From contig NZ_JACCHQ010000007.1 of the NCBI RefSeq assembly GCF_016031655.1, forward strand, positions 124,001 through 188,000: a DNA stretch of 64,000 nt, in the 5' to 3' direction. The stretch comes from Bradyrhizobium glycinis. GTDB lineage: Bacteria > Pseudomonadota > Alphaproteobacteria > Rhizobiales > Xanthobacteraceae. A program made the position numbers and the translations under genes. Below are positions 51,780 to 60,016 of the stretch, one piece after another. The notes beneath the pieces were generated by a model. The model had not been told where the DNA came from. It saw nothing but the letters and a program-made list of their open reading frames with translations, and ran no database searches. Position 1 is the stretch's first letter. Each line of letters opens with the position of its first letter.

Positions 51780-51797
51780 ATCAAGTTGCAGCTTGAT
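51780..51797 (+). terminator. Short hairpin downstream of the NRPS gene
   Basis: ATCAAG (51780-51785) pairs with CTTGAT (51792-51797) around a 6-base loop and TATTT follows. It lies 50 bases after the NRPS stop and may be a weak intrinsic terminator or attenuator before the small gene at 51870. Confidence 0.4.
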
Positions 51798-51869
51798 TAT
51801 TTGGCGTCGTCGCGCAAGATTATTCTCGCGCTTTGATTTGGGATGATCAATTTCAACCGGGGGAGTGTT

Positions 51870-52043
51870 ATGGGTTTCATCAAATTTACGAAGAAGACCT
51901 CGCTCAGCGAGGAGGACCGCAAGGCGCTGGAAGACCTGCTCAATTACGAGAAGGAGAAACTCCAGAAGGAGCTGGATGATGTCGAAGCCAGCCTAGAGGC
52001 TCTGCGCGGCTCCAAGAAGAAGAAGTCCAAGACGAAGAAGTAA
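51870..52043 (+). CDS. Small Lys-rich coiled-coil protein
   Basis: A 57-residue protein, ATG 51870 with a strong GGGGGAGTG. An upstream in-frame ATG at 51843 is weaker. A helical charged region SEEDRKALEDLLNYEKEKLQ continues to a SKKKKSKTKK tail. No cysteine and no signal peptide. It sits between an NRPS and a phosphopantetheinyl transferase but has no MbtH features (about 70 residues, NxEGQYSLWP), so it is not an MbtH-like activator. It could be an RNA- or nucleoid-associated protein that is there by chance. No family recognised. Confidence 0.6.
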   Translation: MGFIKFTKKTSLSEEDRKALEDLLNYEKEKLQKELDDVEASLEALRGSKKKKSKTKK

Positions 52044-52266
52044 ATTCGTCGGTCGGGGACGCCGTACGAGTCTTTGCAGAGCGGCCGCTCGCGCCCATCG
52101 AGGTTTGGGGGGCTCGCACAAGCTTGCGCCTGTAAACCGGCCTGCAAATCGACAAGAATTCGCCCGGGTGGACCGCTAGGTACGGTCCTCTCGGCTGATT
52201 CTTGCTCAGTTGTTTCTTAGTCGGGACCGAGGGATTTGGCCCCGCCCGACGCCATGGGCCCAATTG

Positions 52267-52998
52267 ATGGCAGACGACAGAATCGAACTCTTTGTCGGAC
52301 TGATCGAGACCATTGACGTGCCGGGCGCGGCCGAGGCGTGCCGGCGCCTGCTCTCGGTCGACGAGCGGGCCCGGGCCGATCGCTTCGTGTTCGAGCGGCA
52401 TCGGCGGCAGTACATTTTCGCACATGCGATGTTGCGCCTCGCGCTGTCGCAGGTCGCTTCCAACGTCGCTCCGACCGACTGGTCGTTTGGCGCGGGCCGC
52501 TATGGCCGGCCGTTCGTCGCAGCACCGGCCACCTCGAGCGCGCTGCATTTCAGCCTGTCGCATGCCGACGGCTGCGTCGCTTGCGTGGTGTCGCGGCATG
52601 AGGCCGTCGGGGTCGACGTCGAAACCGTGTCGCGGCGCGTCGCGCCGCTGTCCACCGCGCTTCGCTTCTTTGCGCCGGAGGAGGTCGAAAGCTTGCGCGG
52701 ACTGCCGGAGCCCGCGGCGATCGAGCGCTTCTTCGACTATTGGACGCTCAAGGAGGCCTATCTGAAGGCCAGGGGCTTCGGGCTCAATCTGCCGCTCGAT
52801 GCCTTCGCCATGCAGGTGTCACGCGAGGCCATCGAGATCAGCTTCAAGCCAGACATCGTCGACGATCCGGACGGCTGGCGCTTCTCGCTGTGCTCGCCAT
52901 CGCCCGCGCATCGCCTCGCGATCGCCGACGGCTCCCGCGCGGACGGCGGCCTTCCCATCAGCCGCCATGCCTGGCCTCTCCACGAAGCGGCTGAATGA
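52267..52998 (+). CDS. Sfp-type 4'-phosphopantetheinyl transferase
   Basis: A 243-residue Sfp-family PPTase that attaches the phosphopantetheine arm to carrier-protein serines. Both signature blocks are present: VGVDVETV (about residue 117) and FFDYWTLKEAYLKARGF (about 156). Lengths of 220-245 fit. ATG 52267 gives a normal N terminus. The in-frame ATG at 52210 adds 19 residues. Position in the NRPS locus, same strand, implies it activates PCP1 and PCP2. The 222-base gap from the Lys-rich gene may hold its own promoter. Confidence 0.93.
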   Translation: MADDRIELFVGLIETIDVPGAAEACRRLLSVDERARADRFVFERHRRQYIFAHAMLRLALSQVASNVAPTDWSFGAGRYGRPFVAAPATSSALHFSLSHADGCVACVVSRHEAVGVDVETVSRRVAPLSTALRFFAPEEVESLRGLPEPAAIERFFDYWTLKEAYLKARGFGLNLPLDAFAMQVSREAIEISFKPDIVDDPDGWRFSLCSPSPAHRLAIADGSRADGGLPISRHAWPLHEAAE

Positions 52999-53025
52999 CG
53001 CACACCGCGGAGAGGTGAAGCGATC

Positions 53026-54051
53026 TCACCGCGCTTCTTCGAAGCCCGCCAGCACAGAGGTCAGGTTGGCGCCGAGGATATCCGAGAGATAGCCGCCTTC
53101 CTGCACCAACACGGTCGGCAGGCCCAGCTTCGCGATGGCCTGGCCGATACGGCGGAAGCCGGGTGTAGTGACGGCCAATCCCTTGAGCGGATCGTGCTCG
53201 GAGGCATCGAGGCCGAGTGCGATGACGAGGGCGCCGGGGGCAAAGGATTCGATCGCCTTGCGCGCGAGGTCCAGCGCCTGGAGATAGCCGTCATCGCCGG
53301 TGCCGATGGGAAGCGGAATGTTGAGATTGGTGCCGAGGCCGGGTCCTTCGCCGCGCTCGTGTGCATAGCCCCATACGTAGGGATAATACGCAACGGGGTC
53401 GGCATGGATCGAGATCGTGGAGACGTCGGGGCGGGCATAAAAGATGCCTTGCGTGCCGTTGCCGTGATGGACATCGACGTCGAGGATCACGACGCGCTCG
53501 TGCTTCTGCCGCAGATGCGCCGCCGCGATCGCGCTGTTGTTGAGAAAGCAGAAGCCGCCGGCCATGTCGCGATAGGCGTGATGGCCGGGCGGACGGCAGA
53601 GCGCATAGACCGCGTCCTCGCCGTCCATCACCATCTGCGCTGCGGTGACCGCAACGTCGGTGGCGGCGCAGGCCGCGGCCCACGTGCCCGGGCCGATCGG
53701 CGCTGCGGTGTCGGCGGTGTGCCAGCCCAGCTTGCCGACGATGTGGCTGGGATAGGTCGCTGCATGGCGCACGGGATGGACATTGCCGATCATCTCCGGG
53801 CCGGAATCGCCGAGCGCCGTCCAGGCGTCCCAGGCTTCGCTGAGGAACGACAGATATTCCGGACTGTGAATGCGTGCGCGCGGCCCGGACCCGAACTTGG
53901 TCGGCTCGACCAGTTGATGCCTGCCGTCCTTCAATCCCTTGAGCAGGCGGTCGGCGCGCTCGGGCTGCTCGGTGGTGCGCTTGACGACACCGCGCACCAG
54001 GAAGAATTGCGGATCGTGGCTGCGGTGCAGTTCGGTATAAACGGCTTTCAC
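53026..54051 (-). CDS. Histone deacetylase-like amidohydrolase
   Basis: A 341-residue arginase/deacetylase-fold enzyme of the bacterial HDAC-like/acetylpolyamine amidohydrolase group. The motifs RPPGHHAYRD, GFCFLNNSAIAA, ILDVDVHHGNGTQ and LGLDASEHD supply the charge-relay His pair and the Asp-His-Asp zinc ligands. Substrates in the family are acetylated polyamines, acetoin-linked proteins and other N-acetyl amides. It converges on the PPTase gene and is probably not part of the NRPS transcript, but a small-molecule deacetylation role cannot be excluded. Confidence 0.88.
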   Translation of the reverse strand: MKAVYTELHRSHDPQFFLVRGVVKRTTEQPERADRLLKGLKDGRHQLVEPTKFGSGPRARIHSPEYLSFLSEAWDAWTALGDSGPEMIGNVHPVRHAATYPSHIVGKLGWHTADTAAPIGPGTWAAACAATDVAVTAAQMVMDGEDAVYALCRPPGHHAYRDMAGGFCFLNNSAIAAAHLRQKHERVVILDVDVHHGNGTQGIFYARPDVSTISIHADPVAYYPYVWGYAHERGEGPGLGTNLNIPLPIGTGDDGYLQALDLARKAIESFAPGALVIALGLDASEHDPLKGLAVTTPGFRRIGQAIAKLGLPTVLVQEGGYLSDILGANLTSVLAGFEEAR

Positions 54052-54181
54052 TCAAACACTCCGTGGTCGCATGCTACTGAACGTGCCGCAGAGTCTTGAT
54101 CGCCACGGCCGCCGGATGCAAGCAAGAAGAATGCCGCCCATGTCGCGCTGCCCTGCGCCGAAAGCAGAGCGCTTGCGAAGC

Positions 54182-55120
54182 TCAGCAACGTCCGCGCTGG
54201 AGGCAGTGCTCGCGGCCGGGCCGGTCGGTGCGGAAGGACTCGATGAAGCCGCCCTGGCGCTGGGTGACGAAGACGGTCTTGCCGTCGCTGCCGCCGAAGG
54301 CAAGGTTGGTCGGCTCCTTGGCCCTCAGCGGAATCTCGCGCTCGACCGCGCCGGTCGGCTTCATCAGCGCGATCGTGCCCTTGAGAATGCGCGCGACGTA
54401 GAGGCGGCCGGCAACGTCGGTGCGCAGGCCGTCGATGGTGTCGGGCTGAAACGCCTTGACGAGCTTTGCAGTCGTCAGCTCGTTGCCGCTGATCGCATAG
54501 GACCAGATCTGGCCGCTGCTGGATTCGCCGACATAGAGCGTCTTGCCGTCAGGGCTGAGATCGATGCCGTTGGTGGTGCCCATCGCGCGCGGCGCCGACA
54601 TCACCCGTCCCTGCACCGTACCGTCCGCTCCCCTGGCGATGCGCCAGATGTGGCCTTCCCTGCCCTTCCAGTTCGGATCGCTCGCATAGATCGTGCCGTC
54701 GGGCGCGATCGTGATGTCGTTCGGCTGGCTCAGCTCGTCGGAGTGAAACCATACCGCGGGCTCGATCGCACCCTTGGGGATCGCGAAGATGTTGTGCTTC
54801 TTGTAGTCGGCGATGAACATCGTGCCGCTGCGATCGAAACGGATCGCATTGCCGACGCTGCCTTCGGGGAGCATCGTGAACAGCTCCGAGGCGGCGCCAC
54901 CCGCAGGCAATTTGCCGATGGTGCCGGGCTTGCCGAGGTTGACGACGAACAGATTGCCATCGAGATCGGCGGCCGGCCCTTCGATGCCGAAGGTGTACTC
55001 GCTGGCCGGCGTCACCTGTGCGCTTTCGAACAGTTTTGTTTCGGCAGCGGCCGGCAGCGTCGCGACGAGCAGGATGCTACTGCACAGGCACCAGAAGTTC
55101 CTGCCGGATGTAATAGCCAT
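54182..55120 (-). CDS. SMP-30/gluconolactonase-like beta-propeller protein, secreted
   Basis: A 312-residue protein with an N-terminal hydrophobic segment (FWCLCSSILLVATLPAAA) that looks like a signal peptide. The rest is NHL/SMP-30 propeller repeats (GPAADLDGNLFVVNLGKPG, NDITIAPDGTIYASD, NGIDLSPDGKTLYVGES). Calcium-dependent lactonase is the typical activity of the family. ATG 55120 is 18 bases inside a GTG-started longer frame. Its start overlaps the 3' end of the upstream PQQ-type gene by 44 bases, so coupling is likely. Confidence 0.82.
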   Translation of the reverse strand: MAITSGRNFWCLCSSILLVATLPAAAETKLFESAQVTPASEYTFGIEGPAADLDGNLFVVNLGKPGTIGKLPAGGAASELFTMLPEGSVGNAIRFDRSGTMFIADYKKHNIFAIPKGAIEPAVWFHSDELSQPNDITIAPDGTIYASDPNWKGREGHIWRIARGADGTVQGRVMSAPRAMGTTNGIDLSPDGKTLYVGESSSGQIWSYAISGNELTTAKLVKAFQPDTIDGLRTDVAGRLYVARILKGTIALMKPTGAVEREIPLRAKEPTNLAFGGSDGKTVFVTQRQGGFIESFRTDRPGREHCLQRGRC

Positions 55121-57164
55121 CGCCGTCGGTGCACTCACCGTTCAGATAGGGATCGGCTGGCCGGAAGAATCGGCTGAAGCCGGGTCTGTCTACAGCGCTC
55201 CTTTGTGTCACGACGACGACCTTTCCGGCCGGTATTTCGCCGCATTCCTTGTTGGCCTTGCTGAAAAACTTCCGCTGCGGCGGGCCCGGCTTGATCCGCA
55301 TCCGCGTGCCCGGAACCATTTTGGCGACGAACAGGTCCGCCATATCGAGCAGGCGCGTATAACCGGGTTCCAGCTTCGGCAGGCTCTCGCCGCCCGGCGG
55401 CATCAGCTTCTCGGCGCCAAGACCGCGCAGGCGTATGCGGAGCCTGCCGGCGTCAGGATCGCCTGGATAGATCCAGCCATCCTGCGACAGCATGAAGTGC
55501 AGCACCGCCCTGTCCTTCTCCGCATCCGACTGACCCGCGCTCAGGCCGAAATCCGAATGGCAGCCGACGCAGTGCTTCTCGACGAGGCCCTTGCGCAAGG
55601 CGGTGAGGCGAACACTGTTCTGCGCGTCGCTGGCAACGAAAGCTGCGAGCTGGTCGATCATCGCCTGGCTGCGCGTATCGCAGGGGAGCGGCTGAGGTAG
55701 CTCGCCGGCCGCGCGATCGATGCGGATCACGGTCTTGTTCTTGTCCTCGACCAGCCAGATCGCGCCATCCTCCGCCACCGTCATGCCGACCGGCGCACCT
55801 TGCGGCCGCGCGCCGTTGACCCGGTGCCAGCCGGCGATCAGCTCTTCGAACGGCGCGGCGGCGACCTCGCCGGCGTCGGTTCGGAAACTGCGGGTCGGCT
55901 CGGCCGCGCAACTGACGTGATAGCGCACCGGTGCCGCGCTCGGCTTTGGAAAGCCGTGATCGTCAACGTCGTAGATGAGGAGCCGGCTGCCGGTCGGCCG
56001 ATAGCCGTGCAGGCCGACCAGCAGCTTGCCCTCCAGCTCCGGGAATTTGGCGCCGTGGTAGTAGAGCATCGCGAGCGGCGCGCCGTGCGGCGGCAGCAGC
56101 GACAACGGCGCCTTGTAAAGCGCATTGGCCGAGCAGAACGACTTGTACGCGCCCGATTGCAGCACGAGCCGGAATTCGGGGCTCGGCGTCGACACGTCGT
56201 AGCAATAGGGCCAGCCATAGTGCCTGCCTTGCTCGATCGCGTTGATCTCCTCGTTCGGCTTGAAGATGTCGGGCAGATCGCGGGCATTCTCGGCCTGCAG
56301 GAAGGCGTAGCCGGCATCCGGAAACTTCGGGTGCAGCGCCAGGGCCATCGAGTTGCGCAAGCCGCGCGCATAGACGGTGTGCGGCGGGTCGGGATCGCCG
56401 GGTTTCAGTGCGGGGAAGACGCCGCCTGCGGGCGGCGTGAACAGCCAGATCGACGCCAACGCGGACGCGCCCTCGGCCGCCGCACAGGGTTTTGTGATCG
56501 GCGCAGGCGTGATGCAGTCGTCGCTGTGCGAGCCAACATTGACGAACAGCCGGCCGTTCCGGTCGAACACGAACTGCTTGAATGGATGCGCGCTCTCATC
56601 CAGCCTCTTGCCATCCGGCAGCGTGATCCGGCGGCCGGGCATGTGACGGATGATGGTCTCGACCGTGCTGCGTGGATTGTCCGCAAGCGGGTCGAACCGG
56701 AAGATCGTCTCCGCGGTCGAGGCATAGAGCTTCCTGTCCGGGCCGATGACGAGAGCGAACGGATATTCTATCCCCGTCAGCAGTTCCTTGAGGCGTTGCC
56801 CCTGCGGGGCACGCGGATCGAGCAGCAGCAGCCGCCCGTCGGTGTGGCCCCAGCCGCCCATATCGGCGACCACCAAAAGGTCGCGGCCGGGCACCTGGAC
56901 GATCGCGCGCGGAAATTTGAGGCGGTCCTCTTCGCTGGCAACGAGGCCGGCGCAAAATCCCGCCTTCATGTCGATCTGGATCCTGGGAAAGGCGAGATCG
57001 CCGCTGCCGCAGGCGTCCGTGCCGATGGCGTAGCCGCTCTTTCTCACCGGCTCGGACGAAGCCGGGGCGAAGCCGAACAGCGCGGCGGCCCAAACCGCTG
57101 CAAGAACGACCGCTGCAGGCAAGCGCAGATTCGGCCGTTCGCGCGCGAATGTGAACTGGTTCAC
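55077..57164 (-). CDS. PQQ/sorbosone-dehydrogenase-type beta-propeller with c-type heme site
   Basis: A 695-residue exported protein (signal anchor RLPAAVVLAAVWAAALFGFAP). Residues ~50-500 are a six-bladed propeller of the soluble aldose sugar dehydrogenase type, with VVADMGGWGH, ARGLRNSMALALHP and EEINAIEQGRHYGWP. The C-terminal ~180 residues have one CxxCH heme motif (CVGCHSD), so an electron from sugar or aldehyde oxidation can pass to cytochrome. The start is GTG 57164 with GGGGGTCACC. Downstream SMP-30-like gene overlaps it. A two-step oxidise-then-open-lactone role is plausible (inference). Confidence 0.85.
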   Translation of the reverse strand: MNQFTFARERPNLRLPAAVVLAAVWAAALFGFAPASSEPVRKSGYAIGTDACGSGDLAFPRIQIDMKAGFCAGLVASEEDRLKFPRAIVQVPGRDLLVVADMGGWGHTDGRLLLLDPRAPQGQRLKELLTGIEYPFALVIGPDRKLYASTAETIFRFDPLADNPRSTVETIIRHMPGRRITLPDGKRLDESAHPFKQFVFDRNGRLFVNVGSHSDDCITPAPITKPCAAAEGASALASIWLFTPPAGGVFPALKPGDPDPPHTVYARGLRNSMALALHPKFPDAGYAFLQAENARDLPDIFKPNEEINAIEQGRHYGWPYCYDVSTPSPEFRLVLQSGAYKSFCSANALYKAPLSLLPPHGAPLAMLYYHGAKFPELEGKLLVGLHGYRPTGSRLLIYDVDDHGFPKPSAAPVRYHVSCAAEPTRSFRTDAGEVAAAPFEELIAGWHRVNGARPQGAPVGMTVAEDGAIWLVEDKNKTVIRIDRAAGELPQPLPCDTRSQAMIDQLAAFVASDAQNSVRLTALRKGLVEKHCVGCHSDFGLSAGQSDAEKDRAVLHFMLSQDGWIYPGDPDAGRLRIRLRGLGAEKLMPPGGESLPKLEPGYTRLLDMADLFVAKMVPGTRMRIKPGPPQRKFFSKANKECGEIPAGKVVVVTQRSAVDRPGFSRFFRPADPYLNGECTDGDGYYIRQELLVPVQ

Positions 57165-57364
57165 GGTGACCCCCGGCTTCCCGCGGACGTTGTTCCATGC
57201 CGCCTTGGCGCCGTCCAGTCATCACCCGCCTGTGATTAAACCTGTAATGACTTTGAGCCCGACCAATATCCGTAGATTTCCTTACCGGGCTCGACCCGAA
57301 TGTTTCGCGAATGCTTGGGGTGGTATCGGTTTGCCGTCCCAATCGCTTTCTACAGGAGGCGCCT

Positions 57365-57598
57365 ATGGTCCAGGTCTATTTTCACTGCTCCAACACCGAG
57401 GGCACGCTGATCGACCACTACGGCGCCGCAGTCGCCAATCTGACCGAGGCACGCGACCGCGCCACTCAGATCATGAACTCGATGATCCAGACCCCCGGCG
57501 CCGAAGACTGGCGCGACTGGGTGATCCATGTCAGCGACGATGACGGCGAGGAAATCTTCGATCTCCCCTTCACCGCCATGCTCGGCAAGCCGCATTGA
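57365..57598 (+). CDS. DUF6894-type small protein
   Basis: A 77-residue soluble protein, ATG 57365 with an excellent ACAGGAGGCGCCT. It starts VQVYFHCSNTEGTLIDHYGA, then TEARDRATQIMNSMIQ and WVIHVSDDDGEEIFDLPF, which is the pattern of DUF6894, a family very common in Bradyrhizobium and of unknown role. Followed 9 bases later by another small gene. From memory, DUF6894 genes often belong to the general stress response, but I see no GGAAC-type promoter here. Confidence 0.8.
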   Translation: MVQVYFHCSNTEGTLIDHYGAAVANLTEARDRATQIMNSMIQTPGAEDWRDWVIHVSDDDGEEIFDLPFTAMLGKPH

Positions 57599-57607
57599 GG
57601 TGATGTC

Positions 57608-57784
57608 ATGTCGCTCGCTTCCTTAAGCCTGCTGCGCCAGCCCCTGAGCTTCGTCGCCACCAGATGGCAGACGCTGATCCGCGTCGCCGGCAACCCCTAT
57701 CGCCCCGAACTGCACTACATGCGCGGACCCGGCCCGGCGTGGCGCGCCAAGTATCAGGCCAGCCGGCTGGATCGCTCGCACTGA
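57608..57784 (+). CDS. Very small basic protein downstream of DUF6894
   Basis: A 58-codon gene, ATG 57608, with TGAGGTGATGTC just upstream, 9 bases after the DUF6894 stop. The translation begins MSLASLSLLRQPLSFVATRW and continues with GNPYRPELHYMRG before a basic end ASRLDRSH. It is basic and has one hydrophobic turn. Its Shine-Dalgarno and tight spacing suggest a real co-translated gene. I have no family for it. Confidence 0.55.
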   Translation: MSLASLSLLRQPLSFVATRWQTLIRVAGNPYRPELHYMRGPGPAWRAKYQASRLDRSH

Positions 57785-57828
57785 GGCGGCGCTCCTCCGG
57801 CGCTTGCGAGCTGATTTCCGTCTCCTCC

Positions 57829-57859
57829 CATCATGGCCGGGTTTAACCCGGCCATGATG
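57829..57859. repeat. Perfect palindromic hairpin
   Basis: CATCATGGCCGGGTT (57829-57843) and AACCCGGCCATGATG (57845-57859) are exact reverse complements with a single T between them. It lies after the small gene and about 155 bases before the gamma-glutamyltransferase. It may end the DUF6894 transcript. From memory, CATGGCCGGG...CCCGGCCATG palindromes are frequent repeats in this group. Confidence 0.72.
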
Positions 57860-58013
57860 CATTTGGGGGGACGCGCCTGTTTCACACCAGCCATGTCGCG
57901 CCTCTCTTTGGATGTTCTCGTTGGCGGCAATGTGCCATTGTCCGCGCGCTTCGCCAATTGCGGAGCCTCGCATTCAACGCAGCGAAGCCATCGACGAGCA
58001 TCAAGACGACATC

Positions 58014-59600
58014 ATGCCTCACCAGTTCAGCCTCAACCAAACAATCCGCAAGCCCGCCGTCACCTCCAAGGGCGGCATCGTCGCCTCGCAATCGCGGCGG
58101 GCGGCGGAAGTCGGGGCGCAGGTGCTGGCCGCGGGCGGCGATTGCGTCGACGCGATCGTCGCGACCACGTTTGCCCTCAACGTCCTGGAGCCCTGGAACA
58201 GCGGCATCGGCGGCGGCGGTGCGATGGTGCTCTACCGCGCCAAGGAAAATCGCTATGAGGTGATCGACTACGGCATGTGCGCGCCGCAGAGCCTGCGCAC
58301 GGCCGATTATCCGCTCAGCGGCGAAGGCGCGGCGTCCGACCTGTTTCCCTGGCCGCGGGTGAAGGATGATCGCAACATCCACGGCCCCGGCTCGATCGCC
58401 GTGCCCGGCGTCGTCGCCGGAATGGAAGAGGCGCACCGCCGCTACGCCAAATTGCCGTGGAAGGATCTGGTCGCGCCGGCAGCTCGGCTCGCCGGCGAAG
58501 GCCTGCTGGTCGATTGGTGGACGACGGTGACGATCGCGGGCTCGGCCGCCGATCTCAGACGCTACCCCGCGAGCGCGGCCGCATATCTGAAGGATGGCCT
58601 GCCGCCGACCGCGCCATGGGGCATCAAGGCTGAGACGCGGCTGCCGCAGGACGCTCTGAAGGCGACGCTGTCACATCTGGCCGACGCGGGCCCGCGCAAT
58701 TTCTATCAGGGCGACCTCGCCAGGAGCATTGCTTCCGACATCAAGGCCGACGGCGGCTCGCTGTCGGTGGAGGATCTCGCCGCCTTCCGCGCCCATGTGC
58801 GCGAGCCGCTGGCGATCCCCTATCGCGAAGGCAAGGTGCTCGCGACCCCGGAGCTCACTGCGGGGCCGACGATGGCGCATGCGCTGCGCCTGTTGCAGCA
58901 GAGCTTGACGCCGGCAGGCGCGCCGGATGCCGGCGCCTATGTCGAATATGCGCTCGCCCTGCAGGCCGCCTTCAGTGAGCGTCTCAAGGATATGGGCGAT
59001 GCCGACGGCAAGCGTTCGCTCGGCGCCGAATATCTGGCGCCGGCCTGCACCACGCATTTCTCGGTGGTCGACCGCCACGGCAACATCGCGGCGGTGACGC
59101 AGACGCTGCTCTCGTCCTTCGGCTCGCGATACGTGACACCGCACAGCGGCATCACCATGAACAACGGCATCATGTGGTTCGACCCGACGCCTGGCACCAC
59201 CAACTCGCTCGCACCCGGCAAGCGCTGCCTCTGCAACTACACACCTGTCATCGCCGAGACCAAGGACGGCAAGCGCCTCGCGGTCGGCGCCTCCGGCGGA
59301 CGCCGCATCCTGCCCGCGGTGATGCAGCTCGTGTCCTTCGCGATGGACTACGGCATGGACTTGGACGCCATCCACCAGCCGCGCATCGACGCCAGCGAAG
59401 GCGCGGTGGTGATCGGCGATGCGCGCCTGCCGGCGGAGGTGCGCAAGGCGCTGGCCGCGCGCTTCGACTATGAAGAGAGCCGGCTGCAGGCGGTGCCGCA
59501 GAAGTTCGCCTTCCCGAGCGTCGTGATGCGCGAGGGCGCGGTGAACTCCGGCGCGGTCGAGATTTTCCAGCCCTGGGCCGATGCGGTGGCGGAGGCTTAA
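58014..59600 (+). CDS. Gamma-glutamyltransferase
   Basis: A 528-residue N-terminal nucleophile hydrolase, cleaving gamma-glutamyl bonds of glutathione or related compounds. The N-terminal GGIVASQSRRAAEVGAQVLAAGGD and NSGIGGGGAMVLY are family features. The autoprocessing/catalytic segment is TTHFSVVD with the first Thr at ~346. Later NNGIMWFDP and ASGGRRILPAVMQ also match. I see no signal peptide with ATG 58014, so it may be cytoplasmic, unlike periplasmic Ggt of enterobacteria. Downstream is a small secreted gene. Confidence 0.88.
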   Translation: MPHQFSLNQTIRKPAVTSKGGIVASQSRRAAEVGAQVLAAGGDCVDAIVATTFALNVLEPWNSGIGGGGAMVLYRAKENRYEVIDYGMCAPQSLRTADYPLSGEGAASDLFPWPRVKDDRNIHGPGSIAVPGVVAGMEEAHRRYAKLPWKDLVAPAARLAGEGLLVDWWTTVTIAGSAADLRRYPASAAAYLKDGLPPTAPWGIKAETRLPQDALKATLSHLADAGPRNFYQGDLARSIASDIKADGGSLSVEDLAAFRAHVREPLAIPYREGKVLATPELTAGPTMAHALRLLQQSLTPAGAPDAGAYVEYALALQAAFSERLKDMGDADGKRSLGAEYLAPACTTHFSVVDRHGNIAAVTQTLLSSFGSRYVTPHSGITMNNGIMWFDPTPGTTNSLAPGKRCLCNYTPVIAETKDGKRLAVGASGGRRILPAVMQLVSFAMDYGMDLDAIHQPRIDASEGAVVIGDARLPAEVRKALAARFDYEESRLQAVPQKFAFPSVVMREGAVNSGAVEIFQPWADAVAEA

Positions 59601-59682
59601 CTCCGCTCGAAATGCCAGCGCGCGTTGAGCTCCAGCGCGATTACGCATCCAGGCGAGCGTCACGAGTCCTCCACATTCGCAG

Positions 59683-59707
59683 GGAACTTACCTGCCCAGC
59701 GTTCGTT
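59683..59707 (+). promoter_or_regulatory. EcfG (general stress sigma factor) promoter candidate
   Basis: GGAAC at 59683-59687 and CGTT at 59704-59707 are separated by exactly 16 bases, the alphaproteobacterial EcfG consensus (GGAAC-N16/17-CGTT). The next start codon is 39 bases downstream (59747). A second CGTT at 59700 has the wrong spacing. Confidence 0.7.
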
Positions 59708-59746
59708 CACTGAACGGACAATGCGCTCGCCCCATTGGAGGACATG

Positions 59747-59965
59747 ATGAAGAAACTTGCGCTCGCCGCGTCGCTGATCATTGCGGCCGGCTTCACATTT
59801 GCGAGCCCCGCGCTGGCGAAGGGTGGTCATGGCCACGGACATGGTCATGGCCATAAGATGGGCCATCATCACCATTTCACGCCGCCCGGCTGGTCGCATG
59901 GACGCAAGGTCGGCTGGCGCGGTTACGGCTGCCCGCCCGGACTGTGGAAGCAGGGCCGCTGCTGA
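59747..59965 (+). CDS. Small exported His-rich protein, probably stress-induced
   Basis: A 72-residue protein. ATG 59747 has GGAGGAC upstream at good spacing. An ATG one codon earlier is close to it. The signal peptide LALAASLIIAAGFTFASPALA is followed by a His-rich run (GGHGHGHGHGHKMGHHHH). The C terminus reads VGWRGYGCPPGLWKQGRC, with two Cys. The His cluster could bind Ni, Co, Zn or Cu in the periplasm. An EcfG-type promoter lies just upstream and a terminator follows. Confidence 0.72.
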   Translation: MKKLALAASLIIAAGFTFASPALAKGGHGHGHGHGHKMGHHHHFTPPGWSHGRKVGWRGYGCPPGLWKQGRC

Positions 59966-59986
59966 GGCCATCTGCAATTCTTGAGG

Positions 59987-60013
59987 AGGCGCCGCCCTCA
60001 CAAGGCGGCGCCT
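59987..60013. terminator. Bidirectional intrinsic terminator between convergent genes
   Basis: AGGCGCCGCC (59987-59996) and GGCGGCGCCT (60004-60013) form a perfect 10-bp stem with a 7-base loop. On the plus strand it is followed by TCTTCAT. It lies between the convergent His-rich gene and the FAD oxidoreductase and may serve both. Confidence 0.75.
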
Positions 60014-60016
60014 TCT

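Noticed and set aside
51749..51820. Two TCGCGCAAGA direct copies between the NRPS and the small gene
   Set aside because: Ten bases only, no array or palindrome, and no matching third copy.
51870..52043. Possible MbtH-like partner of the NRPS
   Set aside because: The protein lacks the Trp residues and the NxEGQYSLWP motif of MbtH proteins and has a Lys-rich tail instead.
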